From Planctomycetota bacterium (GTDB lineage: Bacteria; Planctomycetota; Planctomycetia; Pirellulales; Pirellulaceae): DNA of 34,597 nucleotides. Of this stretch, positions 24,577-31,924 are shown in pieces. The DNA lies in assembly GCA_027622275.1 (NCBI GenBank), contig JAQBZB010000069.1, forward strand, positions 1-34,597. The letters are read 5' to 3'. The translations under genes and the position numbers were made by a program. How positions within the stretch are numbered: the first letter of the stretch is position 1; every line of letters begins with the position of its first letter. The notes under the pieces are model-generated. The model saw nothing but the letters and a program-made list of their open reading frames with translations, was not told the origin of the DNA and made no database searches.

Positions 24577-24720
24577 TCAAAATAGAAACACAGAGGCACA
24601 GAGAGCACCGACGACCGCGCCGAACATGATGTGGTCCACGCTCTCCATATGCAAAGTCAGCGGCACGCAGACCAGACCGAAGACCAACGGAGTGGATCGT
24701 CTGACGATGTGGCTGGCCAT
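24577..24720 (-). CDS. Possible 47-residue hydrophobic peptide or gene remnant
   Basis: ATG at 24720 opens a short frame with one or two hydrophobic stretches (STPLVFGLVCVPLTLHM, IMFGAVVGALCA). It ends inside the HRGTE-type repeat, which supplies its last codons. There is no good ribosome-binding site. I think it is more likely the remains of a membrane protein gene cut by the repeat than a working gene. Confidence 0.25.
   Translation of the reverse strand: MASHIVRRSTPLVFGLVCVPLTLHMESVDHIMFGAVVGALCASVFLF
24585..24612. repeat. HRGTE-type dispersed repeat, half copy
   Basis: GAAACACAGAGGCACAGAGA plus eight more bases match the copy at 8415-8442 with three differences in 28. It lies between the kinase 2 gene and the DUF1579/TIGR03067 gene. 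Confidence 0.7.
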
Positions 24721-24765
24721 TAACACACCCCGATGAAGTTCAAGCATTTTTGTTCAGTCCGAGGC

Positions 24766-27700
24766 TCAATCGTCCTCCAAAGGCCGCGCGTCCCAGACCA
24801 TGATGGCCCCGTCATAGCTACCCGAGGCGAGCCGGCTGCCGTCGGGGCTGAAGATCACGCTTGTGACGAAGCCAGTGTGTCCCTTGAGGGTCAGGACCTC
24901 TTGCCCACTGGCCGTATCCCAGAGCTTAACTGTGTGATCCATGCCGCCGGAGGCGATCCGCCTTCCGTCGGGGCTGAAGGCGACGCTCATGACCCACCCA
25001 GCGTGCCCCTTAATGTGAACGGTCTCCCGACCTGTGACGGTATCCCAGAGCTTGACGGTCCCGTCCGAGCTGCCGGAGGCCAGTCCGCCTCCGTCGGAGC
25101 TGAATGCTAAGCTGCTGACAGAATGTCCTTGAAGGGTCAGGACCTCCCGGCCGTTGGAGACGTTCCAAATCTTGATGGTCCCATCCTGGCTACCCGAGGC
25201 GAGCCGGCTGCCGTCGGGGCTGAAGACCGCGCTGCTGATCTGCTCTTTCTTGATGGTGAATTTGCTGATCTCCCGGCCAGTGGCGGCGTCCCAGAGCACG
25301 ATGCTGCCGCCACCCGCCGAGGCCAGCCGCGTCCCATCCGGGCTGAACGACATGGCGTTAATCCCAAAGGGATGTCCTTCGAGCGTGAGCGTTTGCTTTC
25401 CCGTTGCCGTGTCCAAAAGTACGGTTGTGAAGTTAAAGCTCAAGGCCAAGCGCATGCCGTCGGGGCTATAGGACAAGCACTGGACGGCGTTCCCTGAAGG
25501 GACCTGGAGGCTGAGCGTCTCTTCTCCCGTGGCTATGTTCCAAACCTTGGCAGTTCCCGTTCCTGGCAAGGGCTGCAACTGACTGCCGGACGCCAGGTGC
25601 GTGCCATCGGGGCTGAACGCCAGCGCATGAACCGCTTGGTTCTGCCCGTGCCCTTTGAGGGTGATGGCTTCCGGCCCCCTGGTGGCGTCCCATACCTTGA
25701 TGGTTTTGTCCCAACCGGCCGAAACCAGGCGTTTGCCATCAGGGCTGAATGCCACGCACAAGACACCTAAGGTGTTGCGCCCCTTTGAGACGTCGTTATG
25801 GCCTAACATGTATCCGATTTCTTCGGGATCCACGGTCATGGCATCGGCGTCGTGTCCCTTGAGAGTGATCGACTCCCGGCCTGTCGTGGTGTTCCAGAGT
25901 TTGATGGTCCCGTCGGCACTGGCCGAGGCGAGGCGGTCACCTTCGGGGCTGAACGCCACGCTCCAGACCTGAGCTGTGTGCCCTCTTAACGTCAGCGTCT
26001 CTAGGCCGGTCGCCACGTCCCAGAATTTGACCGTCAAACCGCTCGGCACGGCCAGTCGCTTGAGGTTGGGGCTGAAGGCCACGCCGACCTCCTCCGATGG
26101 CCCTTCAATTGTGAACGTGCGGGTCTCCTGGCCGGTGGCCGCATTCCACATCTTCACCGTCTTGTCAGCACTCGCCGAGGCCAGCCGTGTTCCGTCAGAG
26201 CTGAACAACACGCTTGTGATATGGTGCGTGTGTCCGTTAAGGGTCAGGACGTCCCGGCCGCTGGCGGCGTCCCAAACCTTGATGGTCCCATCCTGGCTAC
26301 CCGAGGCGATCCGCATCCCGTCCGGGCTGAACGACACGTTGGTGACCCCAGCGGTGTGTCCTTTGAGCGTCAGCGTCTCCTGACCCGTTGCCGCATCCCA
26401 AACCTTCACTGTCTTGTCACGACTCGCCGAGGCGATCCGCTTCCCGTCCGGGCTGAACGACACGCTGAAGACCCCAGCGGTGTGTCCTTTGAGCGTCAGC
26501 GCCTCTTGGCCGGTCGCCACGTCCCAGAGCTTCACCGTATTATCCTCGCTTGCCGAGGCAAAGCGGTCACCTCTGGGGCTGAAAGCCACCTTCCAGACCC
26601 GTGCTTTGTCCCCTTTGACTTTGATGGTGAGCAGGTCGCTGTGACAGAGGCGCTGCCAGTAATGCCATTCGAAGCCGCGCAAATCCTCACCCGCCGTCTG
26701 TGCCGGCCGTGTCGCCTCAAGGCGTTCCAGCAGGTGCCCGATGCCCGCCTCCTCCCAGTCGCGCTGGGCCAGGTTCATCTGCGCGGAAAAGAGGTTTCGA
26801 AAAGCTTGTTCCCGTGCTTTGACTTCAGCGGTGGCGCGGGCACTGGACTCAATCGCGAAGTAGCTCGACACCACGGTGCCCGCCACGAGCAGCAGGGCAA
26901 CCGTCGCCAGCAGCCCAGCGACAACCGGATTCCGCTTGCACCACCGCCAGACGCGCGCCGGACGACTGATGGGGCGGGCCAGAATCGCCTTGCCGTCCAG
27001 AAATCGTTGCAGTTCTTCGCCCAGGTCGCGCGCCGACTCATACCGGCGGCGGCGATCCTTTTCCAAACATTTCAGACAAATGGTCTCCAGGTCGAGGGGC
27101 ACTTTCGGATTGAGCGTGCGCGGGGCGACCGGCTCGCGTTCGAGAACCTGCATCAGCGTGTCGAGCGGATTGTCGGCCTGAAACGGCGGACGGCCCGTCA
27201 TCGTTGCATAGAGAATCGCACCCAACGAATAAACGTCCGCCGTTTCGCGAACATCGCTCAATCGTCCCGCGGCTTGCTCGGGTGGCATGTAACTCGGAGT
27301 GCCGAGGATTTGACCTGTGCCAGTGAGGTTTGAATCGCCTTTGAGCTTCTTGGCCAAACCGAAATCGGTGACCATGGGCACAGAGCCCAGGGCGGAGAGT
27401 CGAGAGCCGGATGAAGCAGACTGCTCTTGCCCTCGACTCTCAACTTTCGACTCTCGACTTTCCTTCAACAACACGTTCGCCGGCTTCAGATCACGATGGA
27501 TGACGCCCTGGTCGTGCGCGTACTGCACAGCTTCGGCTACTTTGCGGATCAACTCCGCGGCCTCGCGCGGAGGCAATGGGCCGTCTGAAAGTCGTGACGA
27601 CAGCGACTCGCCATCGACAAATCCCATCGAGAAGTAATGCTGGCCTTCGTGCTCGCCGACTTCAAAGATGGGCACGATGCCGGGATGGTCCAGTCCCGCC

Positions 27701-28248
27701 GCGGCTTCGGCTTCAGTATAGAACCGCTGCACGTCCTCCTTCGATGCCAGTTGGCCCGACAAGATCATTTTGATCGCTACGACACGATTCAGCTTGACCT
27801 GCCGCGCCTTGTAAACGACCCCCATCCCGCCGCGTGCGATTTCTTCGAGCAATTCGTAATCACCGAAGTAGCGGATCATCGCACCGGCGCGAGGATCGCG
27901 CTGGGGAGTGGCCACGGAGTCGAGCGTGGGTGCGTCCAGCCGAGTGACGCTCTCCGGTGGCAGCGTCACCTCGTCAACGGGACGGGGTCGGGAGTCTTTT
28001 CCGGCAGCCTGACCTTCCGTATCGGAAATACGTTCTCCGGAAAAGACTCCCGACCCTGCCCCGGCGAGCTTATCGATCTGACTCTTATCAGCGAAAAACT
28101 CCCGCAGCTCGTCCGCGTATTCCGGATACTCACGGAGCATCTGGTCGCGATCGATCGGCTCACCCAATTCGACCGCGACCAGATACTTCGCGAGGACTTC
28201 GTTCAGTCGCGGATCGTCGCGCGATAGTTCCGATTCCGATGATGACAT
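24766..28248 (-). CDS. Kinase 2: membrane serine/threonine kinase with 14 WD40 blades
   Basis: A 1160-residue protein. The N-terminal segment (1-62) matches kinase 1. Residues 65-88 are encoded by a palindromic repeat and are absent from kinase 1. The Hanks-type kinase domain is about 131-420: ARGGMGVVYK glycine loop, K160, HRDLKPAN (251-258), a repeat-derived insert (262-291), DFG (295-297) and GTPSYMPPEQ. A TM helix lies at about 441-465. Fourteen clear WD40 blades (about 541-1155), nearly all with the FSPDG-RLAS-S-D-T-K-WD pattern, make up the C-terminal half, enough for two seven-bladed propellers. ATG at 28248 has AGGA eight bases upstream. The ECF sigma gene ends 87 bp upstream, the usual planctomycete sigma-kinase pairing. 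The kinase probably signals from the envelope to that sigma factor or its targets, which is inference. Confidence 0.93.
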   Translation of the reverse strand: MSSSESELSRDDPRLNEVLAKYLVAVELGEPIDRDQMLREYPEYADELREFFADKSQIDKLAGAGSGVFSGERISDTEGQAAGKDSRPRPVDEVTLPPESVTRLDAPTLDSVATPQRDPRAGAMIRYFGDYELLEEIARGGMGVVYKARQVKLNRVVAIKMILSGQLASKEDVQRFYTEAEAAAGLDHPGIVPIFEVGEHEGQHYFSMGFVDGESLSSRLSDGPLPPREAAELIRKVAEAVQYAHDQGVIHRDLKPANVLLKESRESKVESRGQEQSASSGSRLSALGSVPMVTDFGLAKKLKGDSNLTGTGQILGTPSYMPPEQAAGRLSDVRETADVYSLGAILYATMTGRPPFQADNPLDTLMQVLEREPVAPRTLNPKVPLDLETICLKCLEKDRRRRYESARDLGEELQRFLDGKAILARPISRPARVWRWCKRNPVVAGLLATVALLLVAGTVVSSYFAIESSARATAEVKAREQAFRNLFSAQMNLAQRDWEEAGIGHLLERLEATRPAQTAGEDLRGFEWHYWQRLCHSDLLTIKVKGDKARVWKVAFSPRGDRFASASEDNTVKLWDVATGQEALTLKGHTAGVFSVSFSPDGKRIASASRDKTVKVWDAATGQETLTLKGHTAGVTNVSFSPDGMRIASGSQDGTIKVWDAASGRDVLTLNGHTHHITSVLFSSDGTRLASASADKTVKMWNAATGQETRTFTIEGPSEEVGVAFSPNLKRLAVPSGLTVKFWDVATGLETLTLRGHTAQVWSVAFSPEGDRLASASADGTIKLWNTTTGRESITLKGHDADAMTVDPEEIGYMLGHNDVSKGRNTLGVLCVAFSPDGKRLVSAGWDKTIKVWDATRGPEAITLKGHGQNQAVHALAFSPDGTHLASGSQLQPLPGTGTAKVWNIATGEETLSLQVPSGNAVQCLSYSPDGMRLALSFNFTTVLLDTATGKQTLTLEGHPFGINAMSFSPDGTRLASAGGGSIVLWDAATGREISKFTIKKEQISSAVFSPDGSRLASGSQDGTIKIWNVSNGREVLTLQGHSVSSLAFSSDGGGLASGSSDGTVKLWDTVTGRETVHIKGHAGWVMSVAFSPDGRRIASGGMDHTVKLWDTASGQEVLTLKGHTGFVTSVIFSPDGSRLASGSYDGAIMVWDARPLEDD
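26345..26501 (-). repeat. 31-bp direct repeat between adjacent WD40 blades
   Basis: Bases 26345-26375 are identical to 26471-26501. The offset of 126 bases equals 42 codons, one WD40 blade. A second pair of identical 38-bp stretches lies at 24817-24854 and 25189-25226. Such DNA-level identity points to recent blade duplication or gene conversion. Confidence 0.8.
27376..27465 (-). repeat. Repeat-derived in-frame insert in the catalytic core of kinase 2
   Basis: Thirty codons between NVLL and MVTDFG contain GAGAGTCGA (27395-27403) and its exact inverse at 27433-27441 and again at 27447-27455. They encode ESRESKVESRG...SGSRLSALGS. The DNA aligns with the insert at 19311-19397 in kinase 1, so it predates the split of the two paralogues. 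Confidence 0.8.
27985..28056. repeat. Palindromic repeat with 20-bp perfect arms inside the kinase 2 gene
   Basis: Bases 27985-28004 and 28037-28056 are exact reverse complements. The 32-base centre holds another small hairpin (CGTAT...ATACG). The element keeps the reading frame open and encodes residues 65-88 of kinase 2 (GVFSGERISDTEGQ...), a segment missing in kinase 1. Confidence 0.88.
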
Positions 28249-28335
28249 GCGGCAGTTCCTGCGGTTGAATTCATTACGTCAACCATCAAGGAGCCCGATA
28301 CTGCCACATTAGGGCGCGCGGTTGGTGAAAAGACG

Positions 28336-28902
28336 TCAATCTCCTTCCTGCATCAATTCCCGCAACTTCCGCATCCCACGCTTGAGCAATCCGGCGGCGG
28401 CCGACGGCGTGCGATCCAGTCGCGCGGCAATCTCGGCCAGCGTGCAGCCTTGCCAGTAGTGCAGTTGGACCGCTTCACGCTGCGACTCTGGGATATGTTC
28501 CAGGGCATTGCACAACTGCAGCACTTGCTCGTTGCGTTGCGCCTGTTGGCTGGGCGAAGATTGTTCGGCCGCCAGCCATGCTTCGAGTCGTGCGGATGAG
28601 GCGTCGACCGCTGCCTGCACCGATCGTTCCCGATTGACATTCCGCTTGTCGCGCCCGAAGTCTCGAACCGCGTGCGCCAGATTTCGAGCCAGGATCTGCC
28701 GCAGCCAGGCCGCCATCTCAGCGTCGGACTTGCCACGGAAGTCACTCATCGCGCGGTGAGCTTGCCCCAGCGTCTGCTGCACAATGTCAGACGGGTCCAA
28801 CTTGCTGCGCAGACGTTCGTCAAGTTGCATGCGAGCTAACAGTCGCAAGTAGCTGCGGAAGCGGTCGGGCCACTGATCTTCGGATTGTGGATCGGATGTC
28901 AC
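28336..28902 (-). CDS. ECF-type RNA polymerase sigma factor
   Basis: A 188-residue sigma-70 family protein. Region 2 is at about residues 12-80: LDPSDIVQQTLGQAHRAMSDFRG, then WLRQILARNLAHAVRDF. Region 4 is at about 130-185: IPESQREAVQLHYWQGCTL, then the helix-turn-helix LAEIAARLDRTPSAAAGLLKRG. This matches the planctomycete ECF group paired with serine/threonine kinases. I choose GTG at 28902 because AGGA lies seven bases upstream. The in-frame ATG at 28977 falls inside a palindromic repeat. It directs RNA polymerase to an unknown regulon. The kinase gene 87 bp downstream is the likely partner; no anti-sigma gene is evident. Confidence 0.9.
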   Translation of the reverse strand: MTSDPQSEDQWPDRFRSYLRLLARMQLDERLRSKLDPSDIVQQTLGQAHRAMSDFRGKSDAEMAAWLRQILARNLAHAVRDFGRDKRNVNRERSVQAAVDASSARLEAWLAAEQSSPSQQAQRNEQVLQLCNALEHIPESQREAVQLHYWQGCTLAEIAARLDRTPSAAAGLLKRGMRKLRELMQEGD

Positions 28903-28909
28903 GATTAAT

Positions 28910-28913
28910 TCCT
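28910..28913 (-). promoter_or_regulatory. Ribosome-binding site deciding the sigma factor GTG start
   Basis: AGGA lies seven bases upstream of GTG at 28900-28902. It sets the start downstream of the palindromic repeat at 28938-28998. Confidence 0.55.
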
Positions 28914-28937
28914 GGCAGATAGGTGCCTGGTATACAT

Positions 28938-28998
28938 GCACGACGCGCCAGCGAGTGGGCCGGTGACAACAATTCACCCACTCGCTGGCGCGTCGTGC
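28938..28998. repeat. Palindromic dispersed repeat with 22-bp perfect arms upstream of the sigma gene
   Basis: Bases 28938-28959 (starting GCACGACGCGCCAGCGAG) are the exact inverse of 28977-28998, with a 17-base centre. Similarity extends a few bases beyond the arms with one mismatch. Its outer edge is only about 36 bp from the sigma factor GTG, so any promoter for the sigma gene must lie in or beyond it. Confidence 0.85.
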
Positions 28999-29066
28999 TT
29001 GTACCGTTGCCGAAAGATTCTCGCATTTCGCATCGTGCCATGCGAGAGAGAGAGATACTCGACGAC

Positions 29067-29642
29067 CTAAAACCGCCGCGGCGGGATGCCAGCGGGACCG
29101 TCACCGCTAAACAGGGCCTGCAGATAATTCAGCAAATACCCCAGTTGCGTTGGTACACCGATGAGGCCGAGTGGATAGCTGCCCGTTCCGACGATACCCA
29201 CAAAGCCGCCAAGATACAGAGGCGGCGCGCTGAACGCTCCATCCAGCATCCACCAAAGGCAGGGCAAGATGATCGCCGCGAGCCAGGCAAGGATCAACCC
29301 AAAGATCGAACCGGCGGGGTAAATCGTCAAATGGATGAGTGACCGATCCGCGCGTCGTTCGATCGTACCTCGGATACTGAGTTTCGCACCCGTGTGCTTT
29401 CCAAACGGGCCATTCAGGGTGAAAGTGTCGTCGTGAACACGGCCGCCGTAGACGCGCTTGATCGGTATCCGGACAGGAAACACGACGCCGGCATCGGGAG
29501 GGACGACCATCCGCGGCAGAGCTCCCTTGAGCCGCTCGCACACTTGATCCGGCATCAGCCCAGTAGCGAGCGTCACTCTGGTCTTGAACCAGAACGCCAA
29601 CTGCGGGGAACCAATGAACTCGCAACAGCCGCGATTTGTCAT
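29067..29642 (-). CDS. Membrane protein of unknown function
   Basis: A 191-residue protein. The first 105 residues are soluble and strand-rich (VFPVRIPIKRVYGGRVHDDTF, GAKLSIRGTIERR, SLIHLTIYPAG). Two TM helices follow at about residues 111-135 and 142-165. The ATG at 29642 has GAAGGGA upstream. The last residues are proline- and arginine-rich (GPAGIPPRRF). No family recognised. Confidence 0.7.
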   Translation of the reverse strand: MTNRGCCEFIGSPQLAFWFKTRVTLATGLMPDQVCERLKGALPRMVVPPDAGVVFPVRIPIKRVYGGRVHDDTFTLNGPFGKHTGAKLSIRGTIERRADRSLIHLTIYPAGSIFGLILAWLAAIILPCLWWMLDGAFSAPPLYLGGFVGIVGTGSYPLGLIGVPTQLGYLLNYLQALFSGDGPAGIPPRRF

Positions 29643-29695
29643 GGCGCGTTCCCTTCCGATCCGATTGACTCTCGGAGAACTTCATTACCGAGACA

Positions 29696-30648
29696 TTATG
29701 ATCGATTGTATGCCCCACATCCGCGAATAAACCGCAGAGTAAATCCGAACAGAGGTGGAATCGCGGCCTGAAGCTCAGCAATGGTCTCGGGCTGGAACGG
29801 CTGGGTTCGCACGCCGAGTTCCCTTTCCGCTGGCTCTGGGTTTCCTGGAAGTCCGTCGATCAACATTTGCAACTGAGCCGCGGCGTGGACAATGGATTCC
29901 GGAACAGGGCGTGCATCGCCCGCACGGAGACGCGCTGAAACCAAATCGGAGTCGGGATGATCCACACGTTCAATGAAGTTCCTTTCGCAACGGTGCGCAC
30001 GACGTCGCGCAGCATCATCGGTTCGGGACCAACGACCTCGTATGTCTTGCCGATCGAGACATCACGTTCCAGGGCCGCGGCGACGACCCGCGCCACGTCT
30101 CCGCCGGATACAGGCTGCAGGATCGACGCGCCTTTGCCGACGACCGGAAACAACGGACAGAAACGAATCATCTTGACCAGGTGAGTGATCATGTCATCGC
30201 CCCGTCCGTAGATGACACCGGGTTTCAGGATCGTGAAGTCCAGGCCGCTTTCCCGAACCAGCTCCTCGGCCTGCCACTTCGTGTCGTGATAGCCATGACG
30301 GGCATCCCGTCGAGCGGCCACCACGCTGATGTGGACGAAGCGTCTCAGGCCGACTTGTCGTGCCGCCTCGATCAAATGCCTCGTGGTCTCGACGTGAACC
30401 CGCGCAAACGTTTGTTCACCGGACTGGCGCTTGATGCCGATCAGATTGACGATCGCATCGCAGTCCCGCATGCGCTCCAGCGGCAGTTTGCCGGCCGCAA
30501 CGTCACACGCGATGCACTCGACGTCATCGACGTCGAAAGCTCGCCGAGTTCCACGCGCCAGAACGACGACGCGATGTCCCCGACTGGTCAGCTCCGAAAT
30601 CAAATGCTGTCCCAGGAATCCACTCCCCCCGGCAACCATGACATTCAC
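29696..30648 (-). pseudogene. NDUFA9-like NAD(P)-binding (atypical SDR) protein with a frameshift near its end
   Basis: The first 250 residues are an atypical short-chain dehydrogenase: GGSGFLGQHLISEL dinucleotide motif, IVNLIGI, FVHISVVAARR, YHDTKWQAEELV with the Y-x-x-x-K pair, and LKPGVIYGRGDDM. This is the layout of NDUFA9/NmrA-like proteins, which bind NAD(P)(H) without a well-defined reaction. At about 29878-29883 (GCCGCGG region) the frame shifts. The original frame ends as STPRLSCKC, whereas the neighbouring frame continues AQLQMLIDGLPGNPEP...AIPPLFGFTLRF, a typical family C-terminus, to the stop at 29696. Removing two bases (or adding one) restores about 316 residues. The start is GTG at 30648, or ATG at 30639. 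The truncated protein may still fold, since the Rossmann core is complete. Confidence 0.85.
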
Positions 30649-31258
30649 CAGCCGCCACTAACGGATTGGCCCGTGTGTGACGCCCCTGCACGTGAAAACA
30701 CCGGCAGGGACTGTTCTTGTTTCGATAGACCAGATTCGTGTCCGTTGTCACTACTTGGACGTGTGGAACGAAGCTGGGACCAATCTTTTCGAGTTCAGCA
30801 CGCTCCAGCGGTTGCGGAGCGACGCGCTGCGCGGCGTCTGTGGCTGCCAGTGTGACGACACAATTTGCCAGACCTTTTGCCAGACCTTTGTTCTTACCGA
30901 CCATCCAAGGTTGAATGGTCAGCGTCTGTTGGCCAGTCAACCGTTGCATATCTTCTTTCAATTCCACTACGGTCGGTGGCGGCGGTTCTCCATCTACCAG
31001 GACAAGACCAGTAACGGTTGACAGCTCGTCGCCGGCGGCCACACCGGCAGGTGCTCGTTCAGTTTCAGTTTGATCATCGAAGGCCACTGCGGAATCTCGA
31101 TTCGGGGAACTCGATTGTTCACGGGCGCTGCGCTCCGTGCCAAGAACCGGGCTTCGCTGCGATGACTGCTGCTTGCGTTGCGCGGTGGGGTCCGTTGGAT
31201 GCTGGCACGATGTCGCGACAAGCACGACCAGGAAGCACAAACCTGTTCGATGATGCAT
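30524..31258 (-). CDS. Lipoprotein with a cupredoxin-like domain, apparently truncated at its 3' end
   Basis: A 244-codon frame. The signal sequence MHHRTGLCFLVVLVATSCQ suggests lipid attachment at C18. A Ser/Gln-rich linker follows, then a domain (about residues 80-200) with VTGLVLVDGEPPPP, GLANCVVTL, SFVPHVQVVTTDTNLVYRNKNS and CFHVQGRHT. This resembles planctomycete and methylamine-utilisation-type cupredoxin-like proteins, whose C-terminus normally holds a CDIHPWM copper-site segment. That segment is missing. The last 41 codons simply read the start of the downstream NDUFA9-like gene in another frame (overlap 30524-30648). A deletion joining the two genes would explain this. GAGGA precedes the ATG at 31258. 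Family assignment is from memory and moderate. Confidence 0.6.
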   Translation of the reverse strand: MHHRTGLCFLVVLVATSCQHPTDPTAQRKQQSSQRSPVLGTERSAREQSSSPNRDSAVAFDDQTETERAPAGVAAGDELSTVTGLVLVDGEPPPPTVVELKEDMQRLTGQQTLTIQPWMVGKNKGLAKGLANCVVTLAATDAAQRVAPQPLERAELEKIGPSFVPHVQVVTTDTNLVYRNKNSPCRCFHVQGRHTRANPLVAAGECHGCRGEWIPGTAFDFGADQSGTSRRRSGAWNSASFRRR

Positions 31259-31274
31259 GGTGATATCCTCTTAT

Positions 31275-31451
31275 TCAATCGTTGTGCGAATCAAAGAGTC
31301 CTAACCCAGTCCTAACCCCATTGATTTGTACGTCGGATGTCGGATGGCGAGGCCAACGTGTCAGTGCCAAAACGATGCCGACCAGGTTCAACAGGAAGAA
31401 AGGGGCATTCCAAATCTGCGACACAATGAAGGTGGAGAAATCGGAACTCAT
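31275..31451 (-). CDS. 58-residue single-TM protein, possibly a truncated gene
   Basis: ATG at 31451 is preceded by AGAGGT. The N-terminus (SSDFSTFIVSQIWNAPFF) runs into one TM helix (FFLLNLVGIVLALTRWPRHP) typical of small planctomycete membrane proteins. After RHPTSDV the sequence becomes nondescript and includes a short direct repeat (AGTCCTAACCC / AGTCCTAACCCCA region, 31298-31320), so the original C-terminus may be lost. It ends 16 bp before the lipoprotein start. Confidence 0.45.
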   Translation of the reverse strand: MSSDFSTFIVSQIWNAPFFLLNLVGIVLALTRWPRHPTSDVQINGVRTGLGLFDSHND

Positions 31452-31578
31452 CACCGATGTACCTCTGCTGTTATGTTGTCATTGTCAATTGGAGACAGTC
31501 ACGGTCCGTTACTGATCACACGGATGTTCGACTGCGGCGTATTGCACCAGCGGCAGTTCACCGTTTCGTACATTCGGG

Positions 31579-31818
31579 TCAGACTAGCTGGAGCGTTTCA
31601 TCACGTTTGGTCAAACAACCTATTACAGCGTTGATGTGCAGGGCAAACCCTGTGAGGGCAAGCAGAAGATTCTGGACGACCAGCCCATCTAATGGCTTGA
31701 CATACACCTGATGCATTCCGAAAACCGTCAACAGACCAAATACTGCAAGATTGAGGTAGAGCGAGGCCGTCCCTCCACGAAGTGTTAGCCTTGCCCAACA
31801 TAGCCATGCGAGAAGCAA
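31579..31818 (-). CDS. Small three-TM membrane protein
   Basis: A 79-residue frame from a TTG at 31818. It contains TM helices around residues 1-15, 20-37 and 45-65 (ASLYLNLAVFGLLTVFGM, VVQNLLLALTGFALHI). There is no ribosome-binding site at this TTG. The frame stays open and protein-like upstream to about 31872 (RAFRFADPWLLLAWL), so the real start may be a CTG there or may be lost. Function unknown. The gap 31452-31578 holds nothing I can support. Confidence 0.4.
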   Translation of the reverse strand: MLLAWLCWARLTLRGGTASLYLNLAVFGLLTVFGMHQVYVKPLDGLVVQNLLLALTGFALHINAVIGCLTKRDETLQLV

Positions 31819-31924
31819 CCAGGGGTCAGCGAACCGAAAGGCACGATTCGTCGTCGCACACGTTTGATTCAGCCGAATCGCCGTCTAGTCGTACGGATCG
31901 CTCCACCCCCCACATTCAGATACA

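Noticed and set aside
26221-27333. Long open frame (370 codons) on the plus strand opposite kinase 2
   Set aside because: It mirrors the repeated WD40 codons and kinase domain on the other strand, has a repetitive composition that tracks the blades, and matches no family.
19311-28056. CRISPR array or group II intron as explanation of the kinase repeats
   Set aside because: There are no regularly spaced direct repeats with unique spacers, and no intron signature. The elements are short inverted repeats translated in frame.
29696-29965. Separate 89-residue gene downstream of the NDUFA9-like gene
   Set aside because: Its sequence is the missing C-terminus of the NDUFA9-like protein in a shifted frame, so it is part of that broken gene.
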